From: Bryobacterales bacterium
GTDB lineage: Bacteria > Acidobacteriota > Terriglobia > Bryobacterales > Bryobacteraceae
Length of the DNA stretch: 64,000 nt
Assembly (NCBI GenBank): GCA_003142185.1
Contig: PLOR01000029.1
Location: 153,600-217,599 of the forward strand
Direction: 5' to 3'
A program made the position numbers and the translations under genes. Each line of letters opens with the position of its first letter. The first letter of the stretch is position 1. The notes beneath the pieces were generated by a model that worked only from the letters and a program-made list of their open reading frames with translations, was not told where the DNA came from and ran no database searches. Positions 52,441 through 60,533 of the stretch are shown here, piece after piece.

Positions 52441-53121
52441 ATGTTCTATCTTGACTCCAATCAGACTTACCGCGTGAGCGAGCTGGACGAGTTCGACTGG
52501 CTGTTGCATGGGTTCGGGACACGCAACGCGGATATTCCGGCGCGGTTCGAGCGACTGGCTACGCTCCAGCAGGTCCATTCGGCGGAGTGCGTGGCGGGCG
52601 CGGGACGCGGCGGTGTGCTGGGAACGGGCGATGCGCTGCTCGAAAACACTCCGGGCGCGGTGGTAGCGGTGAAGACGGCCGATTGCATCCCGCTGCTGCT
52701 AGTGGACCCGGGCCATCGCGCGGTGGCCGCGGTGCACGCCGGATGGCGCGGCACTGTGGCGGGCATCGCCCGGAGCGCAGTGGCGGCGCTCGGCGCGCAG
52801 TTCGGCAGCCGCACCGGCGATCTCCGCGCCGCCATCGGGCCCGCGATCGGCAAGTGCTGCTACGAAGTGGGCCCGGAAGTGGCGGCGCGGTTCGGCGTGG
52901 ACGGGCGGGCGCACATCGACCTGGCGGAGACCGTGCGCCGCCAATTGGAGGCGGCGGGCGTCGGCGGGCAGCGGATTTACATGTCCGGCCTCTGCACCCA
53001 ATGCCGCGCCGAGGAATTCCACTCGTTTCGGCGCGATGGCGCAGCGGCGGGGCGCCTGTATTCTTTTGTTGGAATTCTCGAAACCGGTCCGGCGGCGGGT
53101 GCATCGACTCGTTTACAGTAG
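52441..53121 (+). CDS. pgeF: Peptidoglycan editing factor PgeF (YfiH, laccase-fold)
   Basis: 226 residues. The family removes wrongly incorporated residues from peptidoglycan precursors; older annotation calls it polyphenol oxidase. The metal ligands His46 (LQQVHSAEC), Cys82 (KTADCIPLLLVDP) and His99 (AAVHAGWRGTVAGIA) are in place, and AAIGPAIGKCCYEVGPEVAA is typical. It ends with SFRRDGAAAGRLYSFVGI. It starts 31 bp after the XRE operator. Confidence 0.92.
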   Translation: MFYLDSNQTYRVSELDEFDWLLHGFGTRNADIPARFERLATLQQVHSAECVAGAGRGGVLGTGDALLENTPGAVVAVKTADCIPLLLVDPGHRAVAAVHAGWRGTVAGIARSAVAALGAQFGSRTGDLRAAIGPAIGKCCYEVGPEVAARFGVDGRAHIDLAETVRRQLEAAGVGGQRIYMSGLCTQCRAEEFHSFRRDGAAAGRLYSFVGILETGPAAGASTRLQ

Positions 53122-53138
53122 AAGTAAGACGAGCCAAA

Positions 53139-53885
53139 ATGTTTACATGGATCTGCCCGCAATGCGGGCGTGAAGTGCCTCCAGCCTACACGGAATGTCC
53201 GGACTGCACGAAGAGGCCGCAGCCGATTGCGGCGGGGGCGGCGCCGCCTCCTTCCGCGTTGACCTTTCGGGAAGCGGAAGCAGCAGCCGCTGCAGCGGAC
53301 CGTCCGCCCGAGATCAAGCCTCTGGCTCCGCCGATTGAGCCCGATCATGCGCCTGCCTTCCAGGCGCCCGCGCCATTCCCGCGGCAGCCGGTGCAACCAC
53401 GGACCTTCGGGTTGCCGATGTGGCTGGCCACGGTGCTATCGGCGGTGGCGATTGTCGGTTTGGTGGCGGGCGTGTATTGGATCGTGAACAATCTTCACGG
53501 CGGCCGGCCTGCAAAGCCAACCACCGCGGAGGAGAGCCCGGGCGCCAAGCCAGGTGCGCCGGTCAGCGCGATACAGAAGTTCATCGAAGTTTCCTCGGTG
53601 CGATTTTTGGAAGACCCGAAGAACAAGAACAAGGTTCTGGTGAAGTTCGTGCTGACCAATCACGCCGAAGCCGAGCTCAACGGACTGGCGGGCAACGTCA
53701 CCATCTGGGCCAGCACGGGCCGGTCGGAAGAGGACGCGGAAGGCACCTTCGAGTTCGCGACCAATTTAAGGGGGCTGGAATCGAAGGAGCTCACGGCGCC
53801 GCTGACCGGCAAGAAGAAAATTTACGAACTGCCCGATTGGCAGAACATGACCAACGACGTGCAGATCACGGCGCCAGCTTCCTGA
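53139..53885 (+). CDS. Zinc-ribbon membrane protein of unknown function
   Basis: 248 residues from ATG 53139. An N-terminal zinc ribbon (CPQCGREVPPAYTECPDC), a Pro/Ala-rich linker, one membrane helix at about 95-117 (WLATVLSAVAIVGLVAGVYW) and an outer beta-sandwich-like domain (FIEVSSVRFLEDPKNKNKVL, FVLTNHAEAELNGLAGNVTI) follow. The layout is cytoplasmic zinc ribbon, single span, outer domain. I recognise no named family. It follows pgeF by 17 bp and converges on the TMTC-like gene, overlapping by 20 bp. Confidence 0.7.
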   Translation: MFTWICPQCGREVPPAYTECPDCTKRPQPIAAGAAPPPSALTFREAEAAAAAADRPPEIKPLAPPIEPDHAPAFQAPAPFPRQPVQPRTFGLPMWLATVLSAVAIVGLVAGVYWIVNNLHGGRPAKPTTAEESPGAKPGAPVSAIQKFIEVSSVRFLEDPKNKNKVLVKFVLTNHAEAELNGLAGNVTIWASTGRSEEDAEGTFEFATNLRGLESKELTAPLTGKKKIYELPDWQNMTNDVQITAPAS

Positions 53886-55494
53886 GGTTTTCGCGCGCGG
53901 CGGCCAAGCCGGGATCGAGCTCGAGAGCGCGCTTGAAATCGGCGCGTGCGGCTTCGGTCTGCCCAAGCGCCTGGAGAGCGACGCCGCGGTTGTTGTAGTT
54001 GTTGGCATCGCTCGGCGCGAGCGCCAGCGCGCGGCCGAATTGCGCGAGCGCCTCGGCTGGGCGGCCGGCGGCCAGCAGCACACGGCCGGTTTCGGCGGCC
54101 ACGGTCGCGTCATCGGGGGCCATGCGGCGGGCTTCGGCCAGCAGGGCTAGCGCTTCCTCGGTTCCCACGCTGCGCGACAGTTGGATGCGCGGCCGCACCT
54201 TATCCGGCGCGCGGAGCACGGCTTCGCGCCATAGCGATTCGTCGCTGGCCCAGACCTGGGTCCGGCCGAAACTCACCACCACCAGCACGGCGATGAAAAT
54301 CGGCGCGATCGCGCGGTTGCGAATACGGGAGAGAAGCAGCGCGGCCGCGGCGGCCAGGGGCAGCATGGCGAGATACATTCGGCGATCGGCCGCCAGGTCC
54401 GCGGCGGGGAAGATGGAGGAACTGGGCAGCAGCAGCAGCACGGCGGCAGCAAGCCAGATGGCCAGATCGCGGCTCGATCGCCACAGCGCGGCGAGCGCGG
54501 CGACGATGGCGAGCCACGCAGCTAGCCCCAGCCACGCGGCGGGAACGCGAATTTCGGCATCCACGGTGAACCCGTAAGGAAACACGAACAGGCGCAGGTA
54601 ACGCCAGAGCACGGTGCCTTGGGCCAGCAGGTAATGCGCAGGCGAGATGCCGGCCTGCGCGCCCGCCTGCGTGCCTGGCGTCATCGCGGCGGCGTAAATG
54701 GTGCGGAGACCGGCGGCCAGCGATAGAACCAGCATGGCGGCCAGCGGAGCCCAACGCGTGGAAGTGCAGCATCGGAGCCGCGACCAAAGGGAGCGACCAC
54801 GGGCCTGCGGCACTCCCAAAGGGATGAAACCGAGCGCCGTGGCGCGGGCCGTCAGGCCTGCTGAGCCGAGAGTCATCTCGGCTTTTCTTCCCGCCGCGCG
54901 GGCGCGATTTTCGACGGAGCGGTTGCTGGTAGCTGAACTGGTCATTACCCGTCGGTCTCTTGTGACGACACACGCGTCGAGCAGCCACAGCGCCAGCGGA
55001 AATGCGGCGCATTCCTCTTTGGACAGCAGGGCCAGCGCGAACAGCGCGACCGCCAGCCAGGGACGGTCGTCCATCCAAGCCAGCAGGGACGCGAAGACGA
55101 AGACGGCGGCCAACACAATGGCGCGCGCCCAGACGTAATCTACCGCCTCGGCCTGCAGTGGATGCACGGCAAAGAGGGCTGCGGCCAGCCAGGCGGCGCG
55201 CCGGTCCAGCAGCCGCAGCAGGCACGCATACGCCAGCATCACGGCGGCCAGGTGCAGCGCCAGGTTCAGTGCGTGATAGCCCAGCGGGTTTTCGCCGCCA
55301 AGGGCGCGGTTCAACCAGAAGGTGAGATAGGTGAGCGGCCGGGTCTGCCGCAGGGCGAAGATGGCGCCAAGGCTGGCAGCGGACGCGTGGTTTGCGCCGT
55401 CAAAAATGGCATAATCGTCAAAGTGAAAACCGGAGACAAGGGAAGCGCCAAAGGCGGCCAGCGCGGCGGCGGCAAGAAGAAGGCGAGCGCGCAT
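53866..55494 (-). CDS. TMTC-like multispanning protein with C-terminal TPRs
   Basis: 542 residues with about nine membrane segments (for example AVMLAYACLLRLL, IVLAAVFVFASLLAWM). An N-terminal GFHFDDYAIFDGA loop resembles the DD motif of GT-C glycosyltransferases such as PMT/TMTC. Two or three TPRs close the protein (AEALAQFGRALALAPSDANN, YNNRGVALQALGQTEAARAD). A segment of about 60 Arg-rich residues between two helices contains a dispersed repeat in frame (54862-54899). It probably transfers a sugar from a lipid donor to exported proteins; this is inferred from fold. Confidence 0.72.
   Translation of the reverse strand: MRARLLLAAAALAAFGASLVSGFHFDDYAIFDGANHASAASLGAIFALRQTRPLTYLTFWLNRALGGENPLGYHALNLALHLAAVMLAYACLLRLLDRRAAWLAAALFAVHPLQAEAVDYVWARAIVLAAVFVFASLLAWMDDRPWLAVALFALALLSKEECAAFPLALWLLDACVVTRDRRVMTSSATSNRSVENRARAAGRKAEMTLGSAGLTARATALGFIPLGVPQARGRSLWSRLRCCTSTRWAPLAAMLVLSLAAGLRTIYAAAMTPGTQAGAQAGISPAHYLLAQGTVLWRYLRLFVFPYGFTVDAEIRVPAAWLGLAAWLAIVAALAALWRSSRDLAIWLAAAVLLLLPSSSIFPAADLAADRRMYLAMLPLAAAAALLLSRIRNRAIAPIFIAVLVVVSFGRTQVWASDESLWREAVLRAPDKVRPRIQLSRSVGTEEALALLAEARRMAPDDATVAAETGRVLLAAGRPAEALAQFGRALALAPSDANNYNNRGVALQALGQTEAARADFKRALELDPGLAAARENLRKLAP
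54862..54899. repeat. Family G repeat, copy inside coding sequence
   Basis: TGAGCCGAGAGTCATCTCGG and 18 further bases match the intergenic copy at 56308-56342 except for a 3-bp TTC insertion. It lies inside the TMTC-like gene and is read in frame, adding residues RAAGRKAEMTLGSAGL. The 3-bp difference preserves the frame. Confidence 0.75.
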
Positions 55495-56172
55495 CGTATT
55501 CTACGAGCTTACGGGAAACGGCCACGCAACGCAGCCGGGCGCGCCGCGCGGGTTGCGGAAATTCTGCGGCGCCTCGACCAAATGTATCCCGGCGCCACCT
55601 GCGCGCTCACCCACCGCAGCCCTTGGGAATTGCTGGTGGCGACCATCCTCTCCGCGCAATGCACGGACAAACGCGTCAATATGGTGACGCCCGGCCTGTT
55701 CGCCAAGTACCCCACGCCGGCCGATTTCGCCGCCGTGCGCCCGGAGGCGCTGGCGCAGGATATTCGCAGCACCGGCTTCTTCAACAACAAAGCGAAATCG
55801 ATTGTCGGCGCGGCGCGCCGAGTGGTGAGCGCATTCGGCGGGGCGGTGCCGAAGACGATGGAAGAGATGCTCACCATCCCCGGCGCGGCGCGCAAGACGG
55901 CCAACGTGGTGCTGGGTACGGCCTACGGCATCGCCGCCGGCGTCGTGGTGGATACGCACGTGAGCCGCATCGCGCAGCGGCTCGACCTGACGCAGAATAC
56001 CGACGCCGTGAAGGCGGAGCAGGATCTCATAAAAATCATTCCGCCGGAACACTGGATCTCGTTTTCGCACCAGATCATCCTGCACGGCCGGGCCCTTTGC
56101 GTGGCACGCAATCCGCGGTGCGCCGAGTGCGGGTTGAACGATCTGTGCTACGCAGCGGATAAAACGGTGTAG
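55423..56172 (+). CDS. nth: Endonuclease III
   Basis: A base-excision repair glycosylase/AP lyase for oxidised pyrimidines. About 249 residues from GTG 55423. The first 40 residues are basic and low-complexity. Catalytic Lys and Asp are in GAARKTANVVLGTAY and VVVDTHVSRIAQRL. The [4Fe-4S] ligands follow C-x6-C-x2-C-x5-C (CVARNPRCAECGLNDLC). The hairpin usually reads PGVGRKT; here it is PGAARKT. The 5' ends of nth and the divergent TMTC-like gene overlap by 72 bp, so the nth start is not certain. Confidence 0.92.
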   Translation: MKTGDKGSAKGGQRGGGKKKASAHRILRAYGKRPRNAAGRAARVAEILRRLDQMYPGATCALTHRSPWELLVATILSAQCTDKRVNMVTPGLFAKYPTPADFAAVRPEALAQDIRSTGFFNNKAKSIVGAARRVVSAFGGAVPKTMEEMLTIPGAARKTANVVLGTAYGIAAGVVVDTHVSRIAQRLDLTQNTDAVKAEQDLIKIIPPEHWISFSHQIILHGRALCVARNPRCAECGLNDLCYAADKTV

Positions 56173-56180
56173 CGCACCTT

Positions 56181-56205
56181 TGACATCGCAATTTGCGATG
56201 TCAAC
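56181..56205. promoter_or_regulatory. Perfect 12-1-12 palindrome downstream of nth
   Basis: TTGACATCGCAA (56181-56192), a central T, TTGCGATGTCAA (56194-56205), 8 bp after the nth stop. There is no T-tract after it. It is either a high-affinity binding site or a transcript-end hairpin. The next gene on the plus strand lies far away, so no promoter function is evident. Confidence 0.55.
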
Positions 56206-56307
56206 AAGGCGCGCGGAAGGGTAGTGTAGTCTTTGTGGGGAGATGAAGTAGTCAGCGTTTTACCCGCAGGCTCTTCGAGGATTTGTGCGTTGCTAGTTCT
56301 CGAAGGA

Positions 56308-56342
56308 TGAGCCGAGAGTCATCTCGGCTTTTCCCGCCGCGC
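56308..56342 (+). terminator. Family G repeat, intergenic copy; terminator-like on the plus strand
   Basis: A 7-bp stem GCCGAGA/TCTCGGC with loop GTCA is followed by TTTTC, which fits a weak intrinsic terminator of nth, 140 bp downstream of its stop. The same sequence occurs inside the TMTC-like gene, so it is a dispersed repeat first and a terminator only by position. Confidence 0.5.
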
Positions 56343-56401
56343 TGGAACCGGATCAACCGTAACGAGTGTGAGCAGTCCGTCTCCGGACAACCGCCGTGCG
56401 C

Positions 56402-57184
56402 CTACTTCTCTCCCGCGTCCCCTGGCTCGGGTTTCGGCTCTTCGCCACCCTGACGATCCAGTTCTTCATTGAGGATGATGGCCTCGGCCAGTTCCTTCAT
56501 AGGGCGGCGCAGACGGCGGCTTTGCTCGCGCAGGCGGAGGTAGGCTTCCTCTTCGGTGAGCTGGCGCTTGCGCTGGAGAATGCCTTTGGCGCGCTCCACC
56601 AGCTTGCGGGTTTCCAGTTCCCGGCGCATTTCCAGGGTCTGTTCCAGCAGGCGGGCGTTCTCCTCCTGCAAGAAGGACTTGGCGATGGCGACCCCAAGCT
56701 GTTCGCCGATGAACACCAGGGTGCCGATTTCGTCGTGCGTGTGCTCGTGCGGCTCCCGGTGATGAACGTTGATCACGCCCACCAGGTCGCCCGCGCTCGC
56801 CAGCGGCACCGAGAGCAGCGCCTCGTAGGTGTCCTCCACCAACCCCTGGAACAGCTTGAACCTGGCGTCACGGGTGGCGTTGGAGGAAAGAGCGACCACC
56901 GATTTGTGTTCGGCTACCCATCCGGTGACCCCCTCGCCCACGTGCATGCGCAGGTTGCCCAGCGCCGTGGCATGCGGCACTTGGGAGGCCCGCAACACAA
57001 CTTCGTTGGTTGCGGGATCGATCAGGTATACCAGGCAGGCGTCGCAGGCCGTGGCTTGCACGGCGAGCCCGACTACTTCGCCCAGCATTTCGTCGAGCGT
57101 CAGCTTCGAGCTGACGATCTTGCTTACCTGGTGCAGCACCGGCACCAGCGAGGGCTGCTCCTGGGCCGGCTTCTTCGTGGCCAT
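56402..57184 (-). CDS. GAF-ANTAR regulator (predicted RNA-binding antiterminator)
   Basis: 260 residues. The N-terminal GAF domain (about 20-165) includes VVGLAVQATACDACLVYLID and GEGVTGWVAEHKSVVALSSN. The linker is coiled-coil-like (LQEENARLLEQTLEMRREL). The C-terminal ANTAR domain has RKLVERAKGILQRKRQLTEE, EEAYLRLREQSRRLRRPMKE and LAEAII. ANTAR proteins bind paired hexaloop hairpins in leader RNAs and prevent termination. GAF senses a small ligand. No obvious target leader is adjacent. Full length; its gap to the DUF4097 gene is 110 bp. Confidence 0.93.
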   Translation of the reverse strand: MATKKPAQEQPSLVPVLHQVSKIVSSKLTLDEMLGEVVGLAVQATACDACLVYLIDPATNEVVLRASQVPHATALGNLRMHVGEGVTGWVAEHKSVVALSSNATRDARFKLFQGLVEDTYEALLSVPLASAGDLVGVINVHHREPHEHTHDEIGTLVFIGEQLGVAIAKSFLQEENARLLEQTLEMRRELETRKLVERAKGILQRKRQLTEEEAYLRLREQSRRLRRPMKELAEAIILNEELDRQGGEEPKPEPGDAGEK

Positions 57185-57294
57185 ACTTTAAAGCTATCGG
57201 TGATGGAAAGCACCGTGCAATCGATATTTTCTATGCACGGGATCAGCGTTTTTTCCGCACCCCCCCGGTCGGACATGCTTTTAGCTTGCCCGGC

Positions 57295-58074
57295 CTACTT
57301 CTTCTTGCGCAGATAAATGGCTCCGTGAAGAGTGTGAAAACTGACCGGCACGCCGCCGCCGTTGATGGCCCCATCGAAATTGTTGTCGAAGCGCAGGCGG
57401 AATTTAAGCGGGCCGGAGTCGTCCTTCACCATCGACGCGGACTCGCCGGGCCTGATATCGAAATCGCTGTGGATGTCGGAGCGCATGGTCTTGAACTGCA
57501 CGTTCGCCTTGACGTCGGCCGGCAGCGTCACGTCGATGGAGCCGTTCAGGCTGCTGAACGACAGCGGCTTGGAGGGATCGACGCGATCCATGACCACGCG
57601 GATCGGGCCGTTCAGCGAATGCGCCACCACGGTTCCCGAGATGCCGGTCAGTTCGGTACGCCCGGAGAGGGTGTCGGCATCCACTTCGCCGTGCACGCCG
57701 TCCACACTCAGGTTGCCGTTGAGCGTGTGCAGATCCACCGAAACGTCGGCGGGAACGGTGATGGTTAGAGGGCCCTGCAGGGTAGGATCGGCATGGATCT
57801 CGATCACGTTATCGGCCTCATCGATGGTGAGGCCGCGCGGCCCGTCGATGCGGCGCATGCCTCCGGCGCTGGGTGCGGGATGAGAGCCGGCTTCCACGAC
57901 CACCTCGCTGCCGCCGTTCGTCTTCACCGCAATCGAGTTGTTGATCGCATGCACATTCACTTGGCGCGCGTGGCCGCCAGGGGGCGCTGGAACCACGACG
58001 CGCTCCGCGCTACCGGCGGCGGCAAGACTGCACACGACAATAGCAGTGCCCGCAAGGGCGAATATGGTTTTCAT
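57295..58074 (-). CDS. DUF4097-type exported beta-helix protein
   Basis: 259 residues with a signal (MKTIFALAGTAIVVCSLAAA). The body has the repeating DUF4097 pattern of short beta-strands: LTIDEADNVIEIHADPTLQG, VDLHTLNGNLSVDGVHGEVD, ADTLSGRTELTGISGTVVAH and PLSFSSLNGSIDVTLPADVK. Such proteins form right-handed beta-helices on the cell surface or in the periplasm; function unknown. It is the last gene of the ECF sigma operon starting at 60295. Confidence 0.85.
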   Translation of the reverse strand: MKTIFALAGTAIVVCSLAAAGSAERVVVPAPPGGHARQVNVHAINNSIAVKTNGGSEVVVEAGSHPAPSAGGMRRIDGPRGLTIDEADNVIEIHADPTLQGPLTITVPADVSVDLHTLNGNLSVDGVHGEVDADTLSGRTELTGISGTVVAHSLNGPIRVVMDRVDPSKPLSFSSLNGSIDVTLPADVKANVQFKTMRSDIHSDFDIRPGESASMVKDDSGPLKFRLRFDNNFDGAINGGGVPVSFHTLHGAIYLRKKK

Positions 58075-58110
58075 GACTGTTCCTCTTCTATGTCCGGCCG
58101 AATCGCCCGC

Positions 58111-58929
58111 CTACGGTTTCGCCTCGTGCAGGCGGATGGGGCCGTTGAAGCCCTCAAATTCGAGCTTGGGGCCGCCCTGGCCGATTCGCCCGGACCCCGA
58201 GCGGCCGCTGTGATAAACGTACTTCGTGCCGCTTCCTTCGGCGCTGGCTTTGAGCGGCACTGTCGTCACATCGAAATCGGAAAACACGCCGCCGTTAAAC
58301 GTTTTGTAGCTCAGCTCGGCATTGAGGCCGTGCTGAAAATAGGCATCCACGGTGCCGTTGAAGGTCTTGACCTTGAGATCGCGCTCCGGATTGCGGCGGA
58401 AGGCGATCTTCACCGGCCCGTTGAACGTGTGAACGTTGCCGGCGCCGGTAACGTCGTCCACCTCGATGTGGCCATTAAACGCGTGGATCCTGAAATCGCC
58501 GCTGGTTCCTTTGACGGCGATTTCGCTATTGAAGTTGTCGAGCGAAAGCGCGGTGCCGGCGGGCACCTGGATGTCGTAGTCAAACTCGACGCGATAGCCT
58601 TCTCGATCGTCGTGATGGCCGTGGTGGTAATCCTGATGGAGTCTGACCTCGCCACCCTGCTCGGAGATTTCGAGCTTCACCTCGCGTTTGGCTTCCGCGA
58701 GTTTTTCCGCGGAATCGGCGCGGTTGTGGCGGACCATCGTGACCTCGATCTGGCTGCCGCCGCCGGTGACGTGAATCGCGCCGGCGAAGTTGTCGACCAC
58801 CAGCTTGTGGCCGGTTCCACCGGCGTAAGAATGATGGATGGTCTCCTGGTCTTCCACCTTCCAGCGGTGATCGGAATCGTGCGCCGCCAGCGGCGCCAGC
58901 GAAATGGTCAACAGCAAAAGCGCTTTCAT
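58111..58929 (-). CDS. DUF4097-type exported beta-helix protein, His-rich
   Basis: 272 residues from ATG 58929 (signal MKALLLLTISLAPLAAHDSD). Same DUF4097 repeat: LVVDNFAGAIHVTGGGSQIE, FRIHAFNGHIEVDDVTGAGN and LSYKTFNGGVFSDFDVTTVP. A cluster HQDYHHGHHDD near residue 110 is rich in His and Asp and may bind a metal. It overlaps the anti-sigma gene by 4 bp and is 36 bp upstream of its paralogue. Confidence 0.85.
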   Translation of the reverse strand: MKALLLLTISLAPLAAHDSDHRWKVEDQETIHHSYAGGTGHKLVVDNFAGAIHVTGGGSQIEVTMVRHNRADSAEKLAEAKREVKLEISEQGGEVRLHQDYHHGHHDDREGYRVEFDYDIQVPAGTALSLDNFNSEIAVKGTSGDFRIHAFNGHIEVDDVTGAGNVHTFNGPVKIAFRRNPERDLKVKTFNGTVDAYFQHGLNAELSYKTFNGGVFSDFDVTTVPLKASAEGSGTKYVYHSGRSGSGRIGQGGPKLEFEGFNGPIRLHEAKP

Positions 58930-59747
58930 CTGGATACTCCTATTCCCAACTGATCGATAGCCCATTGCGCCCGCTGGCGCACGGCTTCATCGGCCTCCGG
59001 ACGGCTGGCCAGGCGGCGCAGCGCGGGGGCGCAGTCGCGGTCTTTGCTTTTCACCACCAGGTCGATCAGCGCCACTTGCGCCAGGGGCGAATCCTGCGCG
59101 GCCAGCGTGGCAGCGAGAGCGCGCCGCACGTTCGGATCGGCCGCATACTTATCCAGCGCGTCCACCGCGGAAAGGCGCACGTTCACGTTGGAATCGTGGC
59201 CGGCGGCGTAGAGCAGCGCCTCTTCCACCTGAGGATCCGGCTGCGTCATCGAATAGGCGTAACTGACGCCTTCGATCCGGGATGCGGGAGACTGCTGCTG
59301 CTGCATCAACGAGAGCGCCACCAATTGGTGCAGGCTCTCGACCTGGCCCTGCAACTGCGCGATCTCGGGAGTAACCGATGGACGCGGCGCCAGCCCGCGG
59401 CCGGCGATGAGACCGATAGCGAGAACGGCCAGGCCCGCCGCCAGTTGCCACGCCCAACGCGGAACTTGGCGCGACGGCCCCGGCAGCGCCACGGCGGCCA
59501 GGCGGCCCTGTTCCAGCCCGGCTTCGAAAGCGGCCAGGGTTGCCTGGAAACGCTCTTTCATCGCCAGGTCGGGTTCGGCTTCGAGCTTGAGTGCTTCGAG
59601 ACCGCGCCAGACGATTCCCAGGTGCGCCAGTTCGCCGCGGCACCCGGAACAGCCTTCCAGGTGTTCGATGAGGCGCTCCCGCGCGCTTTCGCCCAACCTG
59701 CCGGCGAGGCACTCGGGAAGTCGGTCGCGGATGTTCTCGCAGTTCAT
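58926..59747 (-). CDS. Zinc-finger anti-sigma factor with C-terminal HEAT repeats
   Basis: 273 residues from ATG 59747. N-terminal ZAS module MNCENIRDRLPECLAGRLGE with LIEHLEGCSGCRGEL (HxxxCxxC). One membrane helix at about residues 101-117 (AWQLAAGLAVLAIGLIAG). The outer part holds a coil (LQGQVESLHQLVALSLMQQQ) and HEAT-like repeats (NVNVRLSAVDALDKYAADPN, PALRRLASRPEADEAVRQRA). HEAT repeats on an anti-sigma suggest that it senses a protein ligand. It overlaps its sigma gene by 4 bp. Confidence 0.88.
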   Translation of the reverse strand: MNCENIRDRLPECLAGRLGESARERLIEHLEGCSGCRGELAHLGIVWRGLEALKLEAEPDLAMKERFQATLAAFEAGLEQGRLAAVALPGPSRQVPRWAWQLAAGLAVLAIGLIAGRGLAPRPSVTPEIAQLQGQVESLHQLVALSLMQQQQSPASRIEGVSYAYSMTQPDPQVEEALLYAAGHDSNVNVRLSAVDALDKYAADPNVRRALAATLAAQDSPLAQVALIDLVVKSKDRDCAPALRRLASRPEADEAVRQRAQWAIDQLGIGVSR

Positions 59748-60295
59748 GACAAGGGTTCTCCCCGTAAGGCGAAGAAGCGGTCGCCCAGTTCGTGCAATGC
59801 CCGGTAGACGCGCACCTTCACCGTTCCGACTTCGCACTGCAATGCAGCGGCGATTTCTTCGTATTTCAAATCCAGAAAACGGCTCATCACCAGCACTTCC
59901 CTTTTCTCCGGCGGCAACTCGGCCAGGGCCTGGCGCAGCAGCGCGGTTTCCTGCTTCTCTTCCATCAGCCGGTCGGGCGCCGCGTCCGGACTGGCCGCCT
60001 CCGGCGCCTCGGCCGCCCAGGCGACTTCGTTCTTCCGCCGCCCCAGGTGATCCAGGTAAGCATTGCGGCCAATCTGGAACAGCCAGGCGCGGAAGGTATT
60101 TTCCGTCTGGTAGCTGCGGCGGTACTTCAGGACGCGAAAGAACGCCTCCTGCACCAGGTCCTCGCTGGCGGCGCGGTTCCCGGTGAGGTGCAGGAAGTAA
60201 TGCAACAAAGCCCGTTGATGGCGGTCGAACAAAACCTCGAGGCGGTTCACCTCGCCATCCCGGACTTGCCGCATGATTTGCTCGTCCTCCACCAT
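59744..60295 (-). CDS. ECF-type RNA polymerase sigma factor
   Basis: 183 residues. Region 2: VNRLEVLFDRHQRALLHYFL, ASEDLVQEAFFRVLKYRRSY and NTFRAWLFQIGRNAYLDHLG. Region 4: RQALAELPPEKREVLVMSRF and LKYEEIAAALQCEVGTVKVR. First gene of a four-gene unit: sigma, HEAT anti-sigma, two DUF4097 proteins. The 4-bp overlaps indicate translational coupling, and the operon is probably autoregulated. Confidence 0.95.
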   Translation of the reverse strand: MVEDEQIMRQVRDGEVNRLEVLFDRHQRALLHYFLHLTGNRAASEDLVQEAFFRVLKYRRSYQTENTFRAWLFQIGRNAYLDHLGRRKNEVAWAAEAPEAASPDAAPDRLMEEKQETALLRQALAELPPEKREVLVMSRFLDLKYEEIAAALQCEVGTVKVRVYRALHELGDRFFALRGEPLS

Positions 60296-60533
60296 TGCCT
60301 GCTTTTCAAAAGGGAATACCGGCCAGATCGAAAATGGTTACGAAAATAGTTGGAGCGGGGTTCCGGAAGCGCGCCGTGCGATTCTTTGCGTACTTTCCGG
60401 CTTCGCGAGCGTAGTAAGATACGCGCCTATGGATCTCGGCCTGCGACCCGGTGACCTTCGCGTGCCTCGCAAATCGATCCGATATCCGCCCTACGCGCTG
60501 ATTAGCGCACAAACCCCACCAGACAGCGGTGGC

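Noticed and set aside
60430-60533. Plus-strand ORF starting MDLGLRPGDLRVP
   Set aside because: It continues as antisense of the DsbA fusion gene and has no supporting motif after the first residues.
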